A stretch of DNA of 64,000 nt from M55B154 sp964486725 (lineage in GTDB: Bacteria; Spirochaetota; UBA4802; UB4802): NCBI GenBank assembly GCA_964486725.1, contig CAZAOK010000003.1, positions 1 to 64,000 of the forward strand, read 5' to 3'. The notes beneath the pieces were generated by a model. The model was given only the letters and a program-made list of their open reading frames with translations, was not told the DNA's origin and searched no databases. Below, piece after piece: positions 8,872-17,361 of this stretch. The stretch's first letter is position 1; every line of letters begins with the position of its first letter. The position numbers and the translations under genes were made by a program.

Positions 8872-9663
8872 ATGAGTAATACTGATAAACCAATGAACCC
8901 TTTAGAAATGCTGGCGTATATACTTTCGAAACAGATTCATGACAATGAGGTTGTATACATAGGTACCGGATTGCCAATGGTAGCTGGCATTCTTGCCCGG
9001 AAAACTCATGCACCTAACATTATGATGGTGTATGAATCAGGTGCACAGGATCCTATGGAAGGTGATATGCCATGGTCAGTTGGCGGCCCGTTTACATGGC
9101 GGAAATCACCAATGGTGCTGGAGATGCCTTATTCATTTGGTCAGATATATAATGGCTATGTTGACAGGGCATTCCTGGGCTTCGCGCAAATTGACATGTA
9201 TGGAAATGTTAATACTCACCAGATCGGTAAAGACCTGCTGAATCCTGATCATCGACTAACCGGATCAGGCGGCAATAATGATCTTTCTTCACTTTCTGAA
9301 AACATGGTACTGGTTGGACTTCAGTCACCACAAAAATTCGTGGAGAAAGTTGATTTTATCACTTCACCAGGATTTCTCGATGGTGGTGACGCAAGAAAAA
9401 AAGCAGGGTTACTTGGCAATGGGCCAATCACGGTTGTTTCACAGGTAGGTACATTCGATTTCGAACCTGAGACAAAACGGATGAGGGTGAAAACGTTGCA
9501 ACCAGGTGTTGAATTCGAGTTGTGCCAGGCGGCATGTGGTTTCGAACTACTTAAACCTGAAGGAGAAATTCCAGTTACTGAAATGCCTGATAAGGAAATT
9601 CTTGATATAATCAGGAACGAAGTTGACCCGAGGGGTGTATTTACAAGTATACCCGGAATGTAA
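8872..9663 (+). CDS. Family I CoA-transferase, beta subunit
   Basis: A 263-residue beta subunit carrying the catalytic glutamate. Seen: VVYIGTGLPMVAGILA near the N-terminus and MMVYESGAQ with Glu55, at the position of the catalytic Glu54 of glutaconate CoA-transferase. Later segments AFLGFAQIDMYGNVNTHQIG and SGGNNDLSS are also family-typical. AGGAGG sits 7 nt before the start. It is co-transcribed with the alpha subunit and followed by a strong terminator. Confidence 0.88.
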   Translation: MSNTDKPMNPLEMLAYILSKQIHDNEVVYIGTGLPMVAGILARKTHAPNIMMVYESGAQDPMEGDMPWSVGGPFTWRKSPMVLEMPYSFGQIYNGYVDRAFLGFAQIDMYGNVNTHQIGKDLLNPDHRLTGSGGNNDLSSLSENMVLVGLQSPQKFVEKVDFITSPGFLDGGDARKKAGLLGNGPITVVSQVGTFDFEPETKRMRVKTLQPGVEFELCQAACGFELLKPEGEIPVTEMPDKEILDIIRNEVDPRGVFTSIPGM

Positions 9664-9673
9664 AATATAAGCA

Positions 9674-9738
9674 ATATTCATGACATGAAGAACTCCCCGT
9701 TGATTAAAACCGCGGGGAGTTTTTTATGTCATGAATAT
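9674..9738 (+). terminator. Terminator with nested outer palindrome after the CoA-transferase genes
   Basis: Inner arms AACTCCCCG and CGGGGAGTT (with a loop of about 12 nt) are followed by TTTTTT. Outer arms ATATTCATGACAT and ATGTCATGAATAT enclose the whole, giving a long two-level hairpin. Confidence 0.85.
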
Positions 9739-9899
9739 GAAACTATAATTGATGTATGGAAGATGTGAGATATGCTAATATGGTATGATTCTATAATGCA
9801 TCTATAAGTATTTATTTATATTATTTTATATAGATTTATTGTTATTGCGAGCTACAGTATAGCACAAATGAACAATATTGATAGCTGAGGTGGTTTGAT

Positions 9900-11246
9900 A
9901 TGGGTGATATAGAAAACTGGGAACTTCAAAAAAAGAAAATAACTCCTGACCAGGCTGCCGAACTGGTCAAATCAGGTGACATGGTATTCTATGGTGAATT
10001 TGTTCTTTTTCCTGAAGCGTGTGATGAGGCACTTTCAAAAAGAGCAAATGAGCTTGAAAATGTTGATATTCGAAGTGTGTGCTACACAAAGGTACCTAAA
10101 GTTGTTGAAGTAGACCCCGAAAGAAATCATTTTATTCTAAATGATTTCCATTTTGGCACTGTTTCGCGGCGGCTGTATGATAATCATCTTTGTAATTATG
10201 TACCTGTTACCTACCATCAGGGACCAAGAATAATCAGGAAGTATCTTGATTTTGATGTTGTATACCTGACGGTGGGCCCCATGGACCCGCGGGGATATTT
10301 TAATTATGGTTTAGCTAACTCTGTAACTTCAGGGGTAATAAGCAAGGCTAAAAAAATTGTAGTAGAAATAAACAGGAATGTACCCTATTGTCTTGGTGGT
10401 AACCAGGAGTCAATACATATCTCACGCGTAGATTACATAGTTGATGGTAAAAATTCGTCACTACCAGAAGTTCCTCCTCTTGAACCAAGTGAAATTGATA
10501 AAAAAATTGCCAGGCACCTGCTTGCTGAAATTGAGGACGGTTCATGTCTTCAACTGGGAATTGGAGGTTTGCCAAACATAGTAGGCAAAATGCTTGCTGA
10601 TAGTGATATAAAAGATCTTGGAGTACATACCGAGATGCTGGTTGATTCGTATGTTGATCTTTATAATTCAGGTCGTGTAACAGGATCCAGGAAGAACATT
10701 GATAAGTTTAAAATGAGCTATACCTTTGCCATGGGAACAAACAAGCTATATGAATTTCTTCATCACAATCCAACCTGTGCATCATATCCAGTGAATTACA
10801 TTAATGACCCAAGAATAATATCACTTAATGACAAGGTTGTCGCAGTAAACAATGCCATAGAAGTGGATTTGTTCAGCCAGGTTTGTTCTGAATCGGTTGG
10901 AACCGCTCATAAGTCTGGTACCGGTGGGCAACTTGACTTTATATTCGGAGCTTTTGGCTCTCATGGAGGGAAGGGGTTCATATGCTTGAGCTCAACTCAT
11001 ACTGACAGGGAAGGAAAAATGAATTCACGTATTGTGCCAACGTTAAAACAGGGCGCCATTGTTACTGTACCAAGATCCATCGTTCAATATGTTGTTACCG
11101 AATATGGTATCGCTCAATTAAAGGGAAAATCTACATGGGAAAGAGCAGAGGCCCTTATAGATATATCTCATCCTGACTTCAGGGACGAGCTTGTACAGAA
11201 AGCAGATGACATGAATATCTGGACAAGATCAAATAAAATTCATTAA
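9900..11246 (+). CDS. Acetyl-CoA hydrolase/CoA-transferase family protein (4-hydroxybutyrate/butyryl-CoA:acetate type)
   Basis: A 448-residue single-chain class I CoA-transferase of the AbfT/Cat2/butyryl-CoA:acetate family. Seen: LTVGPMDPRGYFNYG in the N-terminal domain, the glycine-rich LQLGIGGLPN, the catalytic Glu245 in GVHTEM, GGQLDFIFGAFGSHGGKGF near 350, and YVVTEYGIAQLKGKS near the C-terminus. Its length matches the family. Inferred: it swaps CoA between acetyl-CoA and a short-chain acid in fermentation, which would fit the adjacent two-subunit CoA-transferase. It is transcribed separately, as a terminator precedes it. Confidence 0.88.
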   Translation: MGDIENWELQKKKITPDQAAELVKSGDMVFYGEFVLFPEACDEALSKRANELENVDIRSVCYTKVPKVVEVDPERNHFILNDFHFGTVSRRLYDNHLCNYVPVTYHQGPRIIRKYLDFDVVYLTVGPMDPRGYFNYGLANSVTSGVISKAKKIVVEINRNVPYCLGGNQESIHISRVDYIVDGKNSSLPEVPPLEPSEIDKKIARHLLAEIEDGSCLQLGIGGLPNIVGKMLADSDIKDLGVHTEMLVDSYVDLYNSGRVTGSRKNIDKFKMSYTFAMGTNKLYEFLHHNPTCASYPVNYINDPRIISLNDKVVAVNNAIEVDLFSQVCSESVGTAHKSGTGGQLDFIFGAFGSHGGKGFICLSSTHTDREGKMNSRIVPTLKQGAIVTVPRSIVQYVVTEYGIAQLKGKSTWERAEALIDISHPDFRDELVQKADDMNIWTRSNKIH

Positions 11247-11263
11247 AACCTTTGTCCAAATTA

Positions 11264-11312
11264 ATGTATAAAAAAAGGAGATGATCAAAACCATCTCCTT
11301 TTTTTATACATA
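11264..11312. terminator. Bidirectional terminator between the CoA-transferase family gene and pgk
   Basis: Arms AAAAAAAGGAGATG and CATCTCCTTTTTTT enclose an 8-nt loop. The A- and T-runs on both sides let it work for both convergent genes; TGTAT/ATACA pairs extend the stem. Confidence 0.9.
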
Positions 11313-11330
11313 GCTGTTGATAATCATACA

Positions 11331-12515
11331 TCATTTATCAAGAGCTTCAAATGCAGGCAGTGTTTTTCCTTCCATCAATTCGAGGAAGGCGCCACCGGCA
11401 GTAGAAATATATGACATTTTATCTGCGTACCCGGACTCAATCAAAGCCGATCCCGTATCACCACCGCCTATAAGGCTTAAACAATCAGATTCAGCAACAA
11501 CTTTTGCCAGCTCATTTGTTCCTTCCGCGAACTCCTTAGTCTCAAATGCTCCAACTGGACCATTCCATATAACTGTTTTGGAATTTCTGATAATATCAGC
11601 ATATTTTTTTAATGTTTTGGGGCCAATGTCCACACCTTCCATGTCTGAAGGTATCTTATCAGCATCAGCCACCTGTTTCCCATCAGGATTATCAAATGAA
11701 AATGCAACTATGATGTCGTCGGGTAGATATAATTTTACATTATTCTTTTCTGCCATTTCCATTATTTCTTGTGCTGTTGCAAGATGATCCTCTTCCACCA
11801 CTGACTTACCTATATCATACCCTTTTGATTTTAGAAATGTATATGACATTCCACCACCAATTAATAAATTATCAACCTTATCCAGTATATTTTTCAACAC
11901 TTCGATTTTTGTAGATATTTTTACACCGCCAATTATTGATGAAACCGGACGTTCTGGTTGTAACAATGCTTTTTTGAAATATTCAATTTCATTCTTCATT
12001 AAAAAACCTGCGGCACATTCATCTACGTAGCGTGTTACCGCATTATTTGAAGCATGTGCCCTGTGTGCGGTAGCAAAGGCGTCATTGATATAGATATCTG
12101 CAAATGAAGCAAGAAGCTTTCCGAACTCTTCATTATTCTTATTCTCTTCAGGGTAAAACCTGATATTCTCCAAAAGAACTACATCACCGGGGTTAAGTGA
12201 TGAAATGATATCTCCAATTCCGTCTTTTATTGATTTATCAACAAATTTGACTTCTTTACCAAGAATTTCAGAAAGTCTTTCAGATACGGGTTTAAGACTC
12301 ATTTCAGGTACGACTTCACCCTTAGGCCTTCCCAGGTGGGACATGAGAATAACAATTGATTTTTGATCAAGGCAATGTTTGAGAGTCGGTAGTGTAGCCT
12401 TTATACGTGAATCATCGGTAATGTTCATGGACTTGTCATACGGTACATTATAATCTACACGTATCAATACTTTCTTGTTTTTAAGATCAAGCTGGTCAAT
12501 ATATTTTATTGCCAT
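11331..12515 (-). CDS. pgk: Phosphoglycerate kinase
   Basis: Glycolytic phosphoglycerate kinase (1,3-bisphosphoglycerate + ADP to 3-phosphoglycerate + ATP), 394 residues, the normal size. Seen: the signature KKVLIRVDYNVP, SHLGRPKG with the substrate-binding His/Arg, LLENIRFYPEE, DIYINDAFATAHRAHAS, VIWNGPVGAFE and the C-terminal GGGDTGSA nucleotide loop. The start at 12515 has GAGGTG 5 nt upstream; the 29-residue extension to 12602 has no ribosome site and is not expected in the family. It lies about 100 nt downstream of tatC on the same strand and is probably co-transcribed. Confidence 0.96.
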   Translation of the reverse strand: MAIKYIDQLDLKNKKVLIRVDYNVPYDKSMNITDDSRIKATLPTLKHCLDQKSIVILMSHLGRPKGEVVPEMSLKPVSERLSEILGKEVKFVDKSIKDGIGDIISSLNPGDVVLLENIRFYPEENKNNEEFGKLLASFADIYINDAFATAHRAHASNNAVTRYVDECAAGFLMKNEIEYFKKALLQPERPVSSIIGGVKISTKIEVLKNILDKVDNLLIGGGMSYTFLKSKGYDIGKSVVEEDHLATAQEIMEMAEKNNVKLYLPDDIIVAFSFDNPDGKQVADADKIPSDMEGVDIGPKTLKKYADIIRNSKTVIWNGPVGAFETKEFAEGTNELAKVVAESDCLSLIGGGDTGSALIESGYADKMSYISTAGGAFLELMEGKTLPAFEALDK

Positions 12516-12617
12516 ATTACACCTCGTAAATTGAATATGAATTTTTGTTACATAGTGGAGTGAATTATAAGTTCCAACACTTTTATAGTGGCGCAACTTC
12601 AAGTAAAAGTCAATATT

Positions 12618-13867
12618 TTATGAAGTCAACTTTTCAAGTTCTTTCTTTTTCTTTCTTTTAACCATCATTTTAGAAATAATGATTGATAGTTCATAAAGAA
12701 GCATAAGTGGAACTGCAATCATAGACTGGGTTAAAACATCAGGCGGAGTAATCATTGCTGATATAATCCACAATAATATAATTGCATACTTACGTTTACT
12801 TATCAGGAATGCAGGTGAAACAATGCCAATCCTGGTGAGTATCATAATAATAATTGGAAGTTCGAACATAATTCCCATGCCCAGCGAAAACAATAGAACA
12901 AAACTCAGATACTTGCTTGCACCAATAGTGTTGGTCATCTCAACTGGGGTAAAGCTTAACAGCATTTTAACAGCAAATGGTAAAATAAAGAAATAAGTGA
13001 AAGCCATTCCACCATATAAAAGTATAATTGCCGCAATTATTGAAAGTCTTGCAAATTTTCTATCTTGCTTGTTTATTGCGGGTAATATATATCTCCATAA
13101 ATGGTATACGATTACAGGAAGGCCAACAAATATTCCAGCAATAAATGCCGCCTTTAGCCTTAAGATAAACCCTTCGGTGAGATTAAAAACATTTAATTTA
13201 TATCCTGTTGCAAGATATGGTCTGTTTATAAAATCAAGAATATATTCTGAGAAAAAAAAGCTTCCCAGGGATACAATTATAATTGCCAGCAGTGAATACA
13301 TCAGCCGTGATCTGAATTCATCAAGATGGGTAACTACACTTTTTGGTTCATCGCCTCTTTCAGCTGCATCAGGATCAATATAGTCATCACTATACTCGTC
13401 ACCTGAACTTGTTGTTGTTTCTTGTGCAAGCTCTCGGCGTGTTTTCTTTTTTTTCGATGATGTATCATCAGTAAATTTCTTTGAAGATGACTTTTTCGCA
13501 GTAGACTTTTTCTCAGTAGACTTCTTTGCGGTAGATTTCTTCGCAGTAGACTTTTTCGCAGTAGATTTCTTTGCTGTAGACTTCTTTGCAGTAGACTTTT
13601 TCACAGTAGATTTCTTTGCAGTAGATTTCTTTGAAGATGACTTTTTTTTAGTTGGTTCNNNNNNNNNNNNNNNNNNNNNNNNNNNNNNNNNNNNNNNNNN
13701 NNNNNNNNNNNNNNNNNNNNNNNNNNNNNNNNNNNNNNNNNNNNNNNNNNNNNNNNNNCAGTAGATTTCTTTGCAGTAGATTTCTTTGAAGATGACTTTT
13801 TTTTAGTTGGTTCTAATGATTCTTCAATTTCTTTAGACGTTTTCTTTTTTCCCTTTTCGTCAGCCAC
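12618..13867 (-). CDS. tatC: Twin-arginine translocase TatC with lysine-rich repeat N-terminal extension (interrupted by an assembly gap)
   Basis: TatC receptor/channel subunit of the Tat export pathway. Seen: the C-terminal 230 residues carry HLDEFRSRLMY, six hydrophobic helices and the conserved SPAFLISKRKYAI and ITPPDVLTQ segments. Ahead of them lie about 125 residues of cytoplasmic tail, with nine tandem KKSTA-type pentads followed by an acidic linker (SGDEYSDDYIDPDAAERGDEP). The gap at 13659-13758 is flanked by an identical 55-nt sequence; removing 155 nt gives an intact 364-residue frame, so this is not a pseudogene. The GTG start at 13867 has AGGAG 6 nt upstream. No tatA or tatB is nearby. 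Confidence 0.92.
13659..13758. other. 100-N scaffold gap inside tatC, really a 55-nt contig overlap
   Basis: The 55 nt before the gap (13604-13658) and after it (13759-13813) are identical. The gap is therefore an unmerged overlap of exactly 55 nt. It sits in the KKSTA repeat, so the true repeat number could differ. Confidence 0.9.
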
Positions 13868-13981
13868 TTTAGACTCCTGCCATATATAATCTTAAATATG
13901 AAGATTGGATGTTGAAATAGATGGATGTCAAGTATTTTTGCTGATATATGAAGGGCATACTATACACAGGATTTCTTTAGC

Positions 13982-14010
13982 TTGACAAAGTTGTAAAAAT
14001 TAAATGTATT
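13982..14010 (+). promoter_or_regulatory. Predicted promoter of the histidine kinase gene
   Basis: TTGACA (13982-13987), a 17-nt spacer and TGTATT (14005-14010), about 40 nt upstream of the ATG. Confidence 0.45.
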
Positions 14011-14049
14011 TAATATTGTACCGTTACTGTTAAAGGATAATCTTATTTT

Positions 14050-17000
14050 ATGTTTAAAATAAGCAAATACCTTCCCTTCAAAAAGAAATATGCTGCGTTA
14101 GAGCTTATTTCCAGGCCAATTATTGTTGTGGATAGAGATGGATATGTAATATTCGCAAATAATTCGTATCTACAATGTGATATTTCAAAGATTATTTCTT
14201 TAAAAGACTTATCAAGAAAAATCAGAATTCGACAAATATTCAACATACCTGAACGAGAGTTAAAAAAAATTTATTCCTTTTTAAAAACCAGTACAGGTAA
14301 AAAAGGTAATATTCTTTATGTAAATGAACTTTCTGGGGGCAATTTTCTTCGTATTAGCTGGGCACATGGCCATAAGTATATTATTGATATAATTGATGTT
14401 CCTGAAATTGAAACAATAAGATCAGGTAATTTTGTTTTTTCAATAAAAGGCAAAGAGAACTCAATTGGTTCAGATGACTACTCATCACAGTTTGACATAA
14501 ACACTGATAATTCGTTTTTCGAAGTACTTGATTCACTTGACGACCTTATTCATATAACAGATTCTAATCATGTAATCAAATATATGAATCCGTCAATTAT
14601 GGAAATTTATGGTAATGCGGTGGGAGAAAAATGTTACAGGGTTTTTAACGAATCAGATTCTCCATGTCCGGGATGCAAGTTAAAACTTGTAATGAATGGA
14701 AACTCTGTACGTTACGAAATGAAGTTGAAAAAAAATGGAATTACGTATGATATTATAAATTCTCCAATTACCCTGGCTGGAAGTTCACTTTACAAGATAT
14801 CCATTATGCGTGATCTCAATTATTTAATGGATCAGCACAAATGGTTGAATGTTTTTGAAAATGCAATTGAAAAATCCCGTAACCTGGTAAGTATATTCTC
14901 AAAGGATGGTGAAATACAATATGCGAATAATGCGTTCTTGCTTTTTTTTGAAATAAATAACGATGAATTACAAAATCAAACAATTTATAATTTATTAGAA
15001 TTTGGACCAGGCCAGCTTGAACATATGTTTACAAACTTTGAGATTTCTCCTCTAAAATATGGGGAGCGTCATGTATTACGGGTATTTATTTATCCCCTGT
15101 TTTCAAACGAAGAAGCTTTTATGTCCGGTTCCTTCGTGTGCATCGCGCATGATATTACTGATATAAAAAATCTTGAAGAAAGCCTGGAAAAAGAAAGGAA
15201 TTATTTTAAAAGTATTATTGACAACTCAACTGATGGTTTCTTTGTAATAAACAGAAAAAACCATCTGGTTGACTGCAATCAATCTTTCAGGTTATTATTT
15301 GATATTACAGACGATGAAATTATAAACAAGCTTAATATTTCAGATCTATTTGACAAAAAATCAAGATCACAATTATTAAAAAAAGTATCCACTGTATTTC
15401 GTACACATAATTCTGAAAATCTTGAAGTTAGAGTAACAATAAATAACATTAAAAGATATTTTCTTGTAAGCATCAATCATCTTTCCAGCCAATCTGGTAC
15501 AACTGATCGTGTATATGGTTTCTTAAAAGAAATAACAGAAATTACAAAATTAAACAATATCATCATCAAGGAAAGAAACTATAATCGAAACATCATTGAA
15601 ACTGTCAACCTTGGATTTGTACTTTTAAACGAGAATAATGAATATATTGACTACAATGATGCCTTTCTGGATATTATTGGTGGAACAGAAAAAGATCTTA
15701 AAGGCAAGACTATCTTCGATTTTACACTTCCAGAATTTAGAACACAACAATACAAAATATTAAAGATGATTTCTCAAACCGGTTTACCGGTAATATTTGA
15801 AAAAGAATTATTGCGAATAGACGGGAAAAAAGTTGATGTTCAGGTCTCGATGTCCAGGCTTGTAAATCCTGATGGTACTTTAGTTGGTAATTTTGCGTTT
15901 ATCCGTGATATTACAGAACAAAAGAAAATTGAAAAAGAACTAAAAAAACAAAATAATAGAATAATAAATTTAATAGATTCTTACACACGAATATCAACAC
16001 AATTTATGAAGAGTGATATTCTTGAAGATCTGATAGCTAACATGGGACGTGAGTTGATTTCCATTGTTAAGCCTGATAATATTGAAATATTTATTAGAAA
16101 TGAAGAACGATTTATTTCACAATTTTCGCATGATTCTTTTCTAAAAATTAGTGATATAGTATTAAGCGAGAAAACATCTTTAATTATCCAAAAACTTGTA
16201 AATACACGAAAAATGATTTTCATAGAAGATACCGTAACAGAATTAAATGATGAAGATATTGAGTTACTTCCTGGTTTGAAAAACTATAAATCCGCGCTCT
16301 TCGTCCCGATTGAAACGAGCAGTAAATTATCAGCTATTATTATAATGGCATTCAAAGAACGCCCGGAATATTTTGATAATATCGTTAAAAGCATGCTTGA
16401 AGGAATTACTAACCTTGCATCAATTACAATCGAAAAAATAAGGTCAATAGAAGAACAGGAATCTATGCAGGAGGCACTGGACAGGTATGAAAAACTTGTG
16501 GCAATTGGTAGAATAATTGCAGGGGTAGCGCATGAAATTAACAATCCCCTTTCAATTATGCAGCTTGACCTTGAAGAGCTCAAGGATGCCTCAGAAACCA
16601 GTGGAAATTCAACACCGGAGATCATTGAACTTATTACGTCATTGCAGGATGAAATTCGAAGGATTAGTGGTATCGTAAAACAATTAAAAGATTATTCAAA
16701 ACCTGCCAGCTTACAAAATGATGAGATAGTAATGGATGAAATTTTAAAAACATATCCTTTAAAAATATTAATTAAAAATATTCAGAAAAAAGGCATAAAC
16801 ATAATTATGCGTTTGAATTCCGGTAAATCAAAAATATTAATGCCAAAAACAAGAATAATACAGATAATGATGAATATACTCACAAACGCCGATGATGCAA
16901 TTGAAGACAAATCAAAAGGTATAATTCGTATAGGAACATCCGTAGTTGGAGATGATCAGAAATATGTTGCTATCTCGGTAATTGATAATGGATCAGGGAT

Positions 17001-17184
17001 CCAAGAGGAAAACCTGCATAAAATATTTGAACCATTTTTTACTACAAAGAAAAAAGAGGGAACAGGTCTTGGTTTGTCCATAACATATTCAATTATTAAG
17101 AATTATAATGGTGACTTAAAAATTGAAAGTACCCCGGGTATCGGTTCTGAGTTCACAATATACATACCCGAAGCTGAAAAGTAA
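14050..17184 (+). CDS. Multi-PAS/GAF sensor histidine kinase
   Basis: A 1044-residue sensor kinase with no signal peptide or membrane helix, so likely cytoplasmic. Seen in order: PAS-like domains at about 15-120, 155-255, 265-375, 380-500 and 510-630; a GAF-like domain at about 640-800; a HisKA domain with phospho-acceptor His828 in AGVAHEINNP; and an HATPase domain with N box (NILTNADDA), G1 (DNGSG), F box (EPFFTT) and G2 (GTGLGLS). The second PAS has a cysteine cluster (C195, C206, C209, with SPCPGC), as in some anaerobe PAS domains, possibly for redox or metal sensing. There is no receiver domain, and no response regulator gene adjoins it. Confidence 0.92.
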   Translation: MFKISKYLPFKKKYAALELISRPIIVVDRDGYVIFANNSYLQCDISKIISLKDLSRKIRIRQIFNIPERELKKIYSFLKTSTGKKGNILYVNELSGGNFLRISWAHGHKYIIDIIDVPEIETIRSGNFVFSIKGKENSIGSDDYSSQFDINTDNSFFEVLDSLDDLIHITDSNHVIKYMNPSIMEIYGNAVGEKCYRVFNESDSPCPGCKLKLVMNGNSVRYEMKLKKNGITYDIINSPITLAGSSLYKISIMRDLNYLMDQHKWLNVFENAIEKSRNLVSIFSKDGEIQYANNAFLLFFEINNDELQNQTIYNLLEFGPGQLEHMFTNFEISPLKYGERHVLRVFIYPLFSNEEAFMSGSFVCIAHDITDIKNLEESLEKERNYFKSIIDNSTDGFFVINRKNHLVDCNQSFRLLFDITDDEIINKLNISDLFDKKSRSQLLKKVSTVFRTHNSENLEVRVTINNIKRYFLVSINHLSSQSGTTDRVYGFLKEITEITKLNNIIIKERNYNRNIIETVNLGFVLLNENNEYIDYNDAFLDIIGGTEKDLKGKTIFDFTLPEFRTQQYKILKMISQTGLPVIFEKELLRIDGKKVDVQVSMSRLVNPDGTLVGNFAFIRDITEQKKIEKELKKQNNRIINLIDSYTRISTQFMKSDILEDLIANMGRELISIVKPDNIEIFIRNEERFISQFSHDSFLKISDIVLSEKTSLIIQKLVNTRKMIFIEDTVTELNDEDIELLPGLKNYKSALFVPIETSSKLSAIIIMAFKERPEYFDNIVKSMLEGITNLASITIEKIRSIEEQESMQEALDRYEKLVAIGRIIAGVAHEINNPLSIMQLDLEELKDASETSGNSTPEIIELITSLQDEIRRISGIVKQLKDYSKPASLQNDEIVMDEILKTYPLKILIKNIQKKGINIIMRLNSGKSKILMPKTRIIQIMMNILTNADDAIEDKSKGIIRIGTSVVGDDQKYVAISVIDNGSGIQEENLHKIFEPFFTTKKKEGTGLGLSITYSIIKNYNGDLKIESTPGIGSEFTIYIPEAEK

Positions 17185-17224
17185 CAGTTAAAGATAAAAT
17201 TTTTATCCAGGAATAATATCTTTA

Positions 17225-17253
17225 TTGACAATTTGTGAAATTTATTATCTTAT
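17225..17253 (+). promoter_or_regulatory. Predicted promoter of the acyl-CoA synthetase gene
   Basis: TTGACA (17225-17230), a 17-nt spacer and TCTTAT (17248-17253). The -10 match is modest. Confidence 0.4.
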
Positions 17254-17361
17254 TATATATCCAATGGGTATATAATTTTTCAAAAGATTTTCCCTTTCTT
17301 GTAGAACATAATAAAAATATAAAATATGTAAAACTAGTATACTTACTTGATGGAGGTATCA

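Noticed and set aside
11317..11787. A 156-residue plus-strand frame inside pgk
   Set aside because: Shadow of pgk; it starts at the terminator region and has no family pattern.
13420..13813. The 15-nt tandem units in tatC as a CRISPR-like array
   Set aside because: They are codon repeats of KKSTA with no spacers.
13604..13867. tatC as a frameshifted pseudogene or two genes
   Set aside because: The break is a gap artefact: a 55-nt duplication on both sides and a length that restores the frame.
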